In this document: positions 17,396-25,372 of the stretch, piece by piece | Position numbering within the stretch: position 1 is the first letter of the stretch | How the letters are laid out: each line of letters opens with the position of its first letter | Assembly (NCBI RefSeq): GCF_004208415.1 | Contig: NZ_CP035758.1 | Coordinates: 10,664,001 to 10,728,000, forward strand | Origin: Ktedonosporobacter rubrisoli | GTDB taxonomy: Bacteria > Chloroflexota > Ktedonobacteria > Ktedonobacterales > Ktedonobacteraceae | DNA: 64,000 nucleotides | Direction of reading: 5' to 3' | Translations under genes and position numbers: made by a program | The notes under the pieces: generated by a model | Databases searched by the model: none | What the model saw: only the letters and a program-made list of their open reading frames with translations | What the model was told of the DNA's origin: nothing

Positions 17396-19026
17396 ACGGG
17401 AAATAAAGCGTTGAAGCGAGCGTTGTTCTGACGCTCGGGACCAGCCATGATGAAGAGCAAAGATCTCAAATCTGTTCCCGCTAAGCCCAAAGCTTCGTTC
17501 ATGGCAAGGTTGTCGAAACCGAGCGCCGCGCCACAGCCGAGAGAAAGACTTGCGGCCACAAGGTAGATGGTCTGGGCAATCATACCTGCCTCTATATTTA
17601 GCGCACGATAGCCGCGCCCGCCGTATGCCTCCAACATGCGCTTGGGATTCCCAAGCACAGTAATGAGGACTGCGGTTTCTGCTAAATTATAGTTCGAAAG
17701 CATATAGTGCTCTTGGAGAAAGGGGGCAAAATTACCCTGGCGGATAGGGCATAAACCATGTCGTGTACTATCATAGATATAGGCACCAGGCTGTATGTTT
17801 TCCACGTTATTCACAAAAACAGCAAGGCGCGTAAAGTGAGGATTCCCATCTGCATGTTTCAGATCTGTTCTCGCACAGCCTGTTGTTGCCCCCAAAAAAA
17901 GGAGCGCAGCTAGATCAAGGCGAGAAAGTGGTTTCTGCCTGGAAAAACGCCCAAAGCTAGACCGGCGGCCTCGAAAAGCATCTCTGATACTTCCCTGTAG
18001 ATGTATGAAAGGTGGAGGAGGCAATGGAATAACTGGGTCAGCTTGCCCTATCTCTTCGCAGATACCATCATTGATGGGATCTGGCCGGGGAGCATTGTTT
18101 ACAAGTGTAGCCCTGTGTACCTCCTCAATGATCGGGAATCTGGTAACGTGTTGAGAAGATTGAAGTCTTTGTCGTATCAGGAGCGGCTTGTCTTGTTCTG
18201 CATCGCTCTCTGGCGCCATGCCCCAGTGAGTAGACCTTTCTGGCGAGAAGGAAGATGCCAGCGTGAGAGGAAGCACGGCAAAAACGCTTTCTACCAGCGT
18301 GTCTATCCCCAAGAGACGATTGACCGCTTCATCCTGAAACCAGAGAAGAGGTTGGATATTCGTTTGGAAGTAGGAGCTCATGAAATGGAAGGAACCAAGC
18401 AAAACTCCTAGATCCTGCGTAGCTAAATGATAGCCAAAGCTTTTATATTTGAAGGTGTTTTTCCATAGCCTCAATGTCAGAAGTAAGAATTGATCTGTTG
18501 CCAGGGCAGCTGGATGATGAAATACAGCTGCCTGAATACCACGAGTCATGTTTCCACTCATTACTCGTACTAAAGCGTGATGCGCAGGATCATAATGGTA
18601 GAGGCCTGGATGCAAAGGGCCGCGCGCTCCACAAACCCAGTAGATTTCTGCAGGGTATAATCCGCCACCAGAAGCTGTTCCTCTTCCGTACTTGATAGTT
18701 TGGGAGGAAAAAAGGCCTTCTCTTCCCTCTTCCCAGGTAAGATCAGTTCGCATGTTTAAGAGCCCATAGGTAAGCAGGAGCATCGCAGTAAACTCATCAA
18801 AAGTTATGGCCCTGTAGGTTGTAAGAGATGTCCAAACGTCGGCCATAGGAACAGCAGGATCAAGCATTTTGCCGGGAAGAGTCAGACGCGTTGCCTGCTG
18901 GTAACGTTTGAAGCGGGGTAGCTGATCCTGCAAGGCAATCTCTGTTGCTCCTGTGTCCAGAGGAGTTTGAGATCTTGCGAAGATTGCCTCAATGTATTTC
19001 TGGCAGATAGCTGCCTGTTCATTCAT
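17392..19026 (-). CDS. SagB-type azoline dehydrogenase (two nitroreductase-like domains)
   Basis: This 544-aa flavoprotein has two tandem nitroreductase-fold domains, as in SagB/ThcOx enzymes. The first has YGRGTASGGGLYPAEIYWVC near residues 115-130. The second has FLGATTGCARTDLK, GAYIYDSTRHGL and SLGCGAALGFDNLAMNEALG. It is expected to oxidise thiazolines or oxazolines formed by the YcaO enzyme to aromatic thiazoles and oxazoles using FMN. The four-base overlap with lanB (GTGA) and the 27-base gap to the YcaO gene show that it sits in the operon. The two-domain form is not the minimal McbC form. Confidence 0.9.
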   Translation of the reverse strand: MNEQAAICQKYIEAIFARSQTPLDTGATEIALQDQLPRFKRYQQATRLTLPGKMLDPAVPMADVWTSLTTYRAITFDEFTAMLLLTYGLLNMRTDLTWEEGREGLFSSQTIKYGRGTASGGGLYPAEIYWVCGARGPLHPGLYHYDPAHHALVRVMSGNMTRGIQAAVFHHPAALATDQFLLLTLRLWKNTFKYKSFGYHLATQDLGVLLGSFHFMSSYFQTNIQPLLWFQDEAVNRLLGIDTLVESVFAVLPLTLASSFSPERSTHWGMAPESDAEQDKPLLIRQRLQSSQHVTRFPIIEEVHRATLVNNAPRPDPINDGICEEIGQADPVIPLPPPPFIHLQGSIRDAFRGRRSSFGRFSRQKPLSRLDLAALLFLGATTGCARTDLKHADGNPHFTRLAVFVNNVENIQPGAYIYDSTRHGLCPIRQGNFAPFLQEHYMLSNYNLAETAVLITVLGNPKRMLEAYGGRGYRALNIEAGMIAQTIYLVAASLSLGCGAALGFDNLAMNEALGLAGTDLRSLLFIMAGPERQNNARFNALFPV

Positions 19027-19053
19027 AGGAAATTCTTTCCGCTTTCACATATT

Positions 19054-21045
19054 TTAAGCAAATGGGTGTGGATCGGAATTGAAATTGGCAAGATCAAAAT
19101 CTTTGCTCAGGTAGCCAGCGGCTCGTGGAGCGGTCTTCAAGCGAGGAAGATCATGAACACGTACCCTCTTGCCGCTAAATTCGATTGGCAATAGCCCGGG
19201 AACAATCACTTTAAATGTTTTGAGCCCCATATGCTCCTGCTCAGGGCTGGTCAAATCTACAGCAATAACATCCATGCCCTTGTCAAGGATCAGCTTCACA
19301 CAATAGAGCAAGTCATCTCGTAGATCAAGGCTCTGTGGTCGATTCGTCAGCCACTCTGCATAACACTCATCAAAAGGACAGAGGGTCGGATTTTGATAGA
19401 GAAAAGCTGCTTTTGACGCAGTTTCTGGCACACTGTAGAGTAGTGCATGATCTGAGACCATTCGCACCTTCCCATAATCCTGGATCATAGCAAGAATTTC
19501 ATGCATATGATGATCGACGCGTGTATTATGGACCCAGAAACCAACTTCGGCGAGTGCTGAAAGAATGGCTTTTTCGGGGCTGAAGCTTGCTCCCCCTCCC
19601 ACGCCGAACATTGGCCTTATTCGTTCAGGATCATCTTCAGGTCGCGTCAGATGCGTATCGCGCAACACGGCAATTGCTGCAACCGATGGAAACTGCATGT
19701 CGAAACGTGTGTCAAGTATATGAATGTCGTAACCGATTCTATCATATCTATCAAGCATATGCTGTAAAGCACGATCATTGCAGTGTTCAAGATCGACGCG
19801 GCGCGGTGCTGTTTTTGTATACCAACTTAACAGAAAACCGTCTCGCTCGATTAACTCCATTAGGCCGAATAAGATTGCTTCTTCAGGCGCTCCCCCAGTT
19901 GCGCATCCACTTGAAGTGTCGCTGACGACAAAAGGAAAATTATCTCTATACACGTAAGCAAGGCTCTTAGGTACAAGAATTGGTCCTGCCTTGCGAAAGG
20001 AATATCCCCATACCCACGGAATGATAAGATCTTCTTTAAAAGGAGTGTAAATACTACTATTGTGATATATTTCTGGCTGGTACAACCCCATCTCTGCTGG
20101 ATGTACGGCCTCGGCCTGGACATTCTGATAGCTATCAAACACTGTAGTTTTTTGACATGTCGGTCTAGCCCATGCAAGACGTTCGAGACCTTCTAGAAAG
20201 GCTGTACGGAGCTGATAGCTGGTACCATGATTGGCAAAGGTGATGTGCCGTGCCCCCCTGAGATCATCGGCAACCGTTCGACCGTAGATGCATGTATCGA
20301 TGGTATGGGTATAATTGCTATAAGATTCAGTGCCAAGCAGCCCGCTGATAGGGTTCACCAGGGCTGTTTCAGGGAAAGAGTACTCCGAAACAGCTTTCAG
20401 GTGATACTCTGAGAGTGCCTTTTTGGGGCGAGAGCTAAGGCAAAGCATTGCAGTTTCCCGGGTGTCCAATTTGGAAACAGAACAGAGAGGACAGCTTGCA
20501 CCAGGAATAAACCCATATGTTTCCGCAGAAAGCGTCTCAAGATCGAGTTGAGAGACCTGAGGTTGTGCGCGTTTAAGCACATCAGCAGGGCAAACAGCCA
20601 GCAGCATTGCCAGGACAGCCTCAAGCGCGAAGGGAGTCAGGGCTGAGTAGCGCCCAAAAACAAGCCTTTGTTGTACATCGTCCCATTCAAGTAACTCGCT
20701 TTTGCGCGCTGTGATCCACGCCTGTTCCAAACAAAGAGGACATGGACCTCCCGAAAGTGGATGATAGAGAGGCCCAAAGATGACCTTTGAACGATCCATG
20801 CACAGAGGATAGATGAAGATGTTCTCCTGTTGGTACTTGCGATACCACTGTGCTCTCTCATCCGGGGACCTCTTTCCATCAAGCACTCCCAGGTCCACTA
20901 CGAGGGAGACAGCAGGGGGGAGCGATTCTGCCAAGAGGAAAAGATGCTTCGTCAAGTACTGCTTCAGAAGAGAGAGGGTCTCATCCGAGGAAGAAGGGCT
21001 GAAAATTTCTATACTCACTGTGGGCGTATTCGTTTTCGTCTGCAT
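19054..21045 (-). CDS. TOMM cyclodehydratase, YcaO domain with N-terminal leader-binding region
   Basis: This 663-aa protein shows two CPLC pairs (residues 102-105 and 185-188), probably a zinc site, in an N-terminal part of the E1/Ocin-partner type. The YcaO domain starts near 240. Its ATP-binding acidic motif is GGAPEEAILFGLMELIERDG (about 384-403). The protein ends in SDPHPFA, near the proline-rich C-termini seen in TOMM YcaO proteins. It uses ATP to cyclise Cys (and Ser/Thr) of the precursor to azolines. The ATG at 21045 is chosen: the frame stretches to 21195, but that would overlap the ThiF-like gene by 131 bases, whereas 21045 lies 20 bases downstream of its stop. Confidence 0.9.
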   Translation of the reverse strand: MQTKTNTPTVSIEIFSPSSSDETLSLLKQYLTKHLFLLAESLPPAVSLVVDLGVLDGKRSPDERAQWYRKYQQENIFIYPLCMDRSKVIFGPLYHPLSGGPCPLCLEQAWITARKSELLEWDDVQQRLVFGRYSALTPFALEAVLAMLLAVCPADVLKRAQPQVSQLDLETLSAETYGFIPGASCPLCSVSKLDTRETAMLCLSSRPKKALSEYHLKAVSEYSFPETALVNPISGLLGTESYSNYTHTIDTCIYGRTVADDLRGARHITFANHGTSYQLRTAFLEGLERLAWARPTCQKTTVFDSYQNVQAEAVHPAEMGLYQPEIYHNSSIYTPFKEDLIIPWVWGYSFRKAGPILVPKSLAYVYRDNFPFVVSDTSSGCATGGAPEEAILFGLMELIERDGFLLSWYTKTAPRRVDLEHCNDRALQHMLDRYDRIGYDIHILDTRFDMQFPSVAAIAVLRDTHLTRPEDDPERIRPMFGVGGGASFSPEKAILSALAEVGFWVHNTRVDHHMHEILAMIQDYGKVRMVSDHALLYSVPETASKAAFLYQNPTLCPFDECYAEWLTNRPQSLDLRDDLLYCVKLILDKGMDVIAVDLTSPEQEHMGLKTFKVIVPGLLPIEFSGKRVRVHDLPRLKTAPRAAGYLSKDFDLANFNSDPHPFA

Positions 21046-21064
21046 AGCGTCGAAGGCCTTTCTT

Positions 21065-23275
21065 TCAAAATGAAGCTGTAGCGGAGCGTGTGAGGAGTAT
21101 TGTGCCACTGATGAGTTGCATTTCCTCTCTAATATCCGAGGGGGTAAGATTGGCAAAGAGCACATCAGAGACGTGAGCTCGCAGATAGCTCTCAAGCTCT
21201 TCGAGCGTTGCTGTTGGCTCTTTCAAGCGGCTTGATGCCGTGTGATCCCGCATAAAGGTAGAGCAGAGGGCTGGCTCAGGCAAAAGAAACGTATCGGTCC
21301 ACAACAGAACAGCTTTTTCATCGGTTTGTTGTGCTTGTAGCCTTGCGACCATGCCATGTAAAGCCATTTTAAGCGCTGCTCCCCCTGAAAGCCCATACCC
21401 CAGCGTCACCAGGACCTTTTCAGGGTCTTCTTTAGTATAGACAATGATGATATGTACCGGGGAGCTATGCACCACTTCCAGGAGCGTAAATGTTTGTGGG
21501 AACCGCCGAATTGTCTTCAAGAGGAAGGTCAGATCAGGATCAGGTGGTGGCAGCTCCTTCTGCGTCAGTTCAATGACTGCACTTTGCATACGCAGAAGTT
21601 CTCCTACATGCAGAGAGGTGAGAGCAGAGAGTATCCCATTGATCTGCACATCTCTAAACGTTGAGCCTACAGCGAAGCCGGCTAATGTCTTCTCAAAGCT
21701 TCCTTGGCTATTCAGTTCTGAATACGGATAAGCGGCTGACGCAGGCACATAACAAATGCTCTTTGAGAAGAGAGAAAATGCAGGAAGCCACCTGAGAGGC
21801 TTTTCTTGTGCGTTCATATGAATGCCGGACCAAGAAAAAAGGGCTTCTGGAGCAATAGTTTGTTTGCCGCTCTCGTGCAATTCCTCTCTGGTCATGAGAA
21901 GCATACTTCGCGCGTCTGGTAGAGCCATCGAATAGTGACAAACCGCTTCCAGCAGAGCTGCGTAACGCGCCTCCTGTACGTTTTCAAGGCTGTACGTCGT
22001 GATTTCTTGATGGGTTTCTTGGGCAAAGATCGAGGTGGACATCGACAGTTTTGTACAGCGCAGAGGAATTTGCTCAATGCCATCGTCTTGAAAAGCCCCG
22101 AACAGACCAAAGGAAGAATCCATCAAGCGAGCACTGCTTTCAAGAAGGTCTTTGCTGGTTGTTGGATGATCATGTGCTCCTGCAACAAAATCAAGAAGCT
22201 TTTGTATGTATGCATCAGGTTTGATAGAGGAGCAAACAGGGCATAAAGGATGTTTTACGAGTAATTCACGCTTTGATGTGAGCGTTTCAATATTTCGTAC
22301 TACCACAGTGTTTTTATCTTCAGCAGGAATGATATCTGTAAGGGCTTTGAAAAGCTCAAAACCGAGGCCATTCCCCAGCATACTTGTCACAGGATAGGAT
22401 ACAGCAGACTCTTTAAAATGGAACGCATCTTTTAAGGCAAGGGTTTGCCAGAGCATACGAGCGTCATCCGCATCACTGTTGGCAGCAAGTCGTATCTGCC
22501 CGCAGAACCAGCAAGGGCCCGTTATTGCCGGGTTCACAAACGGGCCAATAAATGCTTGTTCGTTGAAAGTATATGCAGGAAGAAACTTGATGTGGCGCGC
22601 AAGGCATCTCTGATTGAGTTCAAATATCTCAGCGAGATAACCATTATCTGAACAGTAGACCACGATATCGCAGGTGTCCAGATGAGCATCGAAGCTATTT
22701 GATGAAGCATCGAGGAGGGAGAGAGAGGCCTCCATACCATGTTGCCGGAGGTTATCCACTGCGGAAGTAAGTCTCTCAGCATACCCATGCATAGTATCCG
22801 TAGGAGCAAGCAAGAGATCCCGTAAACCATTGTTGAGCAGTGAATGGCCAAGGGCGATAAGTGCCTCACCAGAACCAACCAGCAGGATGTGGCTCTCACG
22901 GAAGGCCTTGAAACGTTGCTGGGGGGTATCAGCATAATGATCAATGAATTCTACTTGTGAGCGAAAATACTGATAGATCTCTTTTGCAAGCGGCGCGGGA
23001 TCTTCGGGAGGGGCATTCTTGAGAATGCCTTGTTGGATGAGCTCATGCGTGCATTTCACAATCATAGCGGAGACAGTTGGATTCATACCTCGGCAGAGTT
23101 CCTCAAGCGTGTGTGTGCCATCCAAATAAGCGCCAAAAGCGGCGAACCAGCGAGTAGCGCTACTCCCTTTCAGGAGGAAATATTTTCCATCTCCAGTGAA
23201 GAGCAACCCCCTATCTTTGAGTTGAAAGGCCATATTTTGCCTCAATTTAGGCCGGATAGTTGTAAGATTCCGCAT
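21065..23275 (-). CDS. Ocin-ThiF-like RiPP cyclodehydratase partner with leader-binding domain
   Basis: This 736-aa protein resembles putative thiazole-containing bacteriocin maturation proteins (TIGR03693-type). The N-terminal 110 residues form a PqqD-like recognition fold (LLFTGDGKYFLLKGSSATRW; LEELCRGMNPTVSAMIVKCT). A ThiF/E1-like Rossmann part follows (ILLVGSGEALIALGHSLLNN). The CWFCG and later CPVC pairs would bind zinc. It probably recruits the leader peptide and presents the core to the YcaO enzyme. The SD (AGGAGAAGG) is good, and it follows the M50 gene after 14 bases. It has no catalytic E1 cysteine and is probably not an activator on its own. Confidence 0.88.
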   Translation of the reverse strand: MRNLTTIRPKLRQNMAFQLKDRGLLFTGDGKYFLLKGSSATRWFAAFGAYLDGTHTLEELCRGMNPTVSAMIVKCTHELIQQGILKNAPPEDPAPLAKEIYQYFRSQVEFIDHYADTPQQRFKAFRESHILLVGSGEALIALGHSLLNNGLRDLLLAPTDTMHGYAERLTSAVDNLRQHGMEASLSLLDASSNSFDAHLDTCDIVVYCSDNGYLAEIFELNQRCLARHIKFLPAYTFNEQAFIGPFVNPAITGPCWFCGQIRLAANSDADDARMLWQTLALKDAFHFKESAVSYPVTSMLGNGLGFELFKALTDIIPAEDKNTVVVRNIETLTSKRELLVKHPLCPVCSSIKPDAYIQKLLDFVAGAHDHPTTSKDLLESSARLMDSSFGLFGAFQDDGIEQIPLRCTKLSMSTSIFAQETHQEITTYSLENVQEARYAALLEAVCHYSMALPDARSMLLMTREELHESGKQTIAPEALFSWSGIHMNAQEKPLRWLPAFSLFSKSICYVPASAAYPYSELNSQGSFEKTLAGFAVGSTFRDVQINGILSALTSLHVGELLRMQSAVIELTQKELPPPDPDLTFLLKTIRRFPQTFTLLEVVHSSPVHIIIVYTKEDPEKVLVTLGYGLSGGAALKMALHGMVARLQAQQTDEKAVLLWTDTFLLPEPALCSTFMRDHTASSRLKEPTATLEELESYLRAHVSDVLFANLTPSDIREEMQLISGTILLTRSATASF

Positions 23276-23289
23276 GAGCCAACCTTCTC

Positions 23290-24576
23290 CTATTTTCTAT
23301 CATGTTCAAGCTGGTATTTATGAAACGCACGATGTTTCTGACTATTCATCTCCCATCGCATCCAGAGTGGGTATATGATCACGACTGCGATCCCAAGGAA
23401 TATGAGATACGAACTCCAGGGACCAAGATACCGGACTAACAAATGCATATAGGAAATCGCCAGAGTGGTACACCAGATCATTATGTAGCTGAGCGAGAAT
23501 ATTCCATAAAGGAGAAAAATCAGCTTTTCTTGAAAGCTGCCTCTAAACATCTGCTGAGCTGGTGGTATCTGGGTAAGCCTGAGTTTATAGAGCCCCTGTC
23601 TCACAGTTGAAAAGAGGAAATTAAACGCTTTTTGCCTTAAGTTCTCGATATTCAGGAGATCTGCCAGTAAATAATAGCCATCGAGCCTGATAAGCGGATT
23701 AAAATTGATAATAGCCCGTATGCAGGCGATCAGCAAAATAAGGACAATGCCGATCCATAGCCAATGGATACGAGCCCCGAGAGGGAGAAGAAGAAGAGCT
23801 AAAGAGGTCAGAAAAAAATTCATTGCCATGCCTGCACCATGAGTAACCAGGCGTTGGGAACGCTTTGAAAACGTCCAGGCATCAGTGACATCACAATAGC
23901 TGACCGGGCGGAAGAAATAGAGACCAACGCCTAAAGCCTGAACCTTGCCTCCGAAATGCTTGCAGGCAAAACCATGTGCCAGCTCATGAAAGAGGCAGAT
24001 CACAAAATCTAATGCGAGGCTTATAGCTACATAAGCAGGTAAGTTACCATTCCATTGTGTAATCGTCTCAAGTGTCTTCTGTATGGGCTCCTGGTAGTGA
24101 AGATACATAAGAAGAGCCCCTGTATAGAGAACAAGCAAAGCGACGCCAAACCAGGGCGAGAAGACATATTTGAGGCGGAGTGCCTGGTAGACGCGATCCA
24201 TCCACAGATCGGTAGTAATCAGATCTTTACGCTGGAGCGAAATGCGCATAAGCCAGTGCCGTTGGCGTTTGAGCTTTTTCTTTCTTTGCTCTGGCTCATC
24301 TGTACCTGTCTCAAGCAGGAGAAGCTGTTCAAGCTGATTGACAATATACAGGATGGAGGTCACGTTCAGGCCTAGCTCTGCGCTAATTACTTCGGGAGCC
24401 CTCGTTCCATCCAGATGCTGCATAATACAGACAACTGCTGCACTCAAGCGGAAGTAGCGACCAGTTTTGGTATCCTTTACCAGGTAGCGCTGTGGGGAGG
24501 TTTGAAGATAAACCAGATCAGTGAGTACCTGAGGGTGCCGTGGTAGAGTATGTTCATTCTCAGTAGCAATGCTCAT
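23290..24576 (-). CDS. M50-type zinc metalloprotease with PqqD-like N-terminal domain
   Basis: This 428-aa membrane protein has an N-terminal 90-residue PqqD/RRE-like region (YFRLSAAVVCIMQHLDGTRA). Then come membrane spans with the zinc motif HELAHG (His197, Glu198, His201) and the second motif NPLIRLDG (293-300), as in site-2-protease-like peptidases. In RiPP clusters such proteins are linked to leader cleavage or export. Here it is the first enzyme after the precursor gene, with a good SD (AAGGAGAA). Six or more membrane segments are predicted from the hydrophobic runs after residue 140. The catalytic His/Glu and the Asp are all present. Confidence 0.88.
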   Translation of the reverse strand: MSIATENEHTLPRHPQVLTDLVYLQTSPQRYLVKDTKTGRYFRLSAAVVCIMQHLDGTRAPEVISAELGLNVTSILYIVNQLEQLLLLETGTDEPEQRKKKLKRQRHWLMRISLQRKDLITTDLWMDRVYQALRLKYVFSPWFGVALLVLYTGALLMYLHYQEPIQKTLETITQWNGNLPAYVAISLALDFVICLFHELAHGFACKHFGGKVQALGVGLYFFRPVSYCDVTDAWTFSKRSQRLVTHGAGMAMNFFLTSLALLLLPLGARIHWLWIGIVLILLIACIRAIINFNPLIRLDGYYLLADLLNIENLRQKAFNFLFSTVRQGLYKLRLTQIPPAQQMFRGSFQEKLIFLLYGIFSLSYIMIWCTTLAISYMHLLVRYLGPWSSYLIFLGIAVVIIYPLWMRWEMNSQKHRAFHKYQLEHDRK

Positions 24577-24660
24577 ACTTCATTCTCCTTCCACTGATCG
24601 GTCATACCTGTTACGCCTTTGATCTAAAGGGCAGACTCCTTAACCCAGAAATCCCTGCGC

Positions 24661-24690
24661 AGGAGGACTCTCCTATGAAGAGATCCTCCT
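24661..24690 (-). terminator. Attenuator-like hairpin between precursor and M50 gene
   Basis: On the minus strand, AGGAGGATCTC pairs with GAGAGTCCTCCT (one bulge) around a six-base loop. It lies 57 bases after the precursor stop. No T-run follows, so partial termination or 3'-end protection is expected, making precursor mRNA more abundant than enzyme mRNA. Confidence 0.5.
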
Positions 24691-24704
24691 ACCCTGTTCT
24701 CTTG

Positions 24705-24743
24705 TGTCAGTTTCTCCTTTTTTGCGTGCCCCTCTCGCTAGCA
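24705..24743 (-). repeat. Duplicated leader segment of the precursor gene
   Basis: The minus-strand segment GCAAAAAAGGAGAAACTGAC and its flank, which carry the precursor SD at 24928-24964, recur after the precursor stop at 24705-24743. The 21 bases from 24705 to 24725 match those from 24928 to 24948 exactly. The second copy has no start codon behind it. It looks like the remains of a tandem precursor duplication. Confidence 0.55.
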
Positions 24744-24747
24744 GCCA

Positions 24748-24927
24748 TTAGCCGCACTGGCACCCACCTACACACCAACCGCCACCCTCAGTGGTAACCA
24801 CGAAGGCCAGGCGGCTTTCCAACTCTTCGATCTCAAAATCCAGTGAACTGAGATCCTCTTCCAGAAACTCCTTCCTGGCTGCGTCGAGCGTCTCTTCTAA
24901 AGATAAAGCGTTAAGTTCTTTTTCCAT
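24748..24927 (-). CDS. RiPP precursor peptide with three-Cys core
   Basis: This 59-aa peptide is translated from the ATG at 24927, preceded by AAGGAGAA at a good distance. The leader (1-42) is strongly acidic and helical, for example LEEDLSSLDFEIEELESRL. The core is near VVTTEGGGWCVGGCQCG: three Cys, two adjacent Thr and Gly spacers, no Ser. It heads the operon with an M50 protease, ThiF-like protein, YcaO, SagB and LanB. Three Cys suit thiazoles; the two Thr suit Dhb or methyloxazole. The leader lacks the FxLD box of class I lanthipeptides. The cleavage site may lie after LAF or before GGG (inference). Confidence 0.85.
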   Translation of the reverse strand: MEKELNALSLEETLDAARKEFLEEDLSSLDFEIEELESRLAFVVTTEGGGWCVGGCQCG

Positions 24928-25372
24928 TGTCAGTTTCTCCTTTTTTGCATGTTGCACTTGCTAGAAGGGAATGTAACTTGACAACCCTTGAAGGAAAGTG
25001 TACCGAAAAAAACTGCTCGCAGAAACCTCCGGTAGAGCTAAGAAGGGGGCTAAGAAGGGGGCTAAGAAGGGGGCTTGGCAGCTAATAGTAGGAAAAGTTT
25101 CATAATCGCTTAAACCCTGATTTATCTCGTTTGAGTGATTCTAGCCATTTAGTTCTGCTTTCTTGTGTAGTAGTAATTAGCAGTATAATTTGTTGTAAGA
25201 TAACCTATGACTGGAATCAGCTTCTGGCGCGATACGACGGAATAGCTTTCCTCAACTGAGGAAAGAGAGAGCTGGATACTTATGTTGCTCGAAGAATAGA
25301 TCCATTTAAAAAGTGGCTGCTCTTCCATATAAAGAGTGGCCACTTTCTGAAGAGGGAAAGCGATAAGTACTG
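24928..25372. other. Divergent promoter region of the RiPP operon and STAND gene
   Basis: This 445-base region contains three tandem 12-base direct repeats (25038-25073, listed separately) and AT-rich flanks. It has no gene. A copy of the precursor ribosome-binding segment (24928-24948) recurs downstream of the precursor. A TTGACA near 24978 lacks a good -10 on the plus strand. Confidence 0.5.
25038..25073. repeat. Three tandem 12-bp direct repeats
   Basis: CTAAGAAGGGGG occurs three times head to tail (25038-25049, 25050-25061, 25062-25073), about 110 bases upstream of the precursor start and 300 upstream of the divergent STAND gene. Phased direct repeats like this could be an activator-binding array, or simply slippage-prone DNA. 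Confidence 0.8.

Noticed and set aside
25038..25073. Short tandem repeats considered as CRISPR
   Set aside because: Units are 12 bases with no spacers; not CRISPR.
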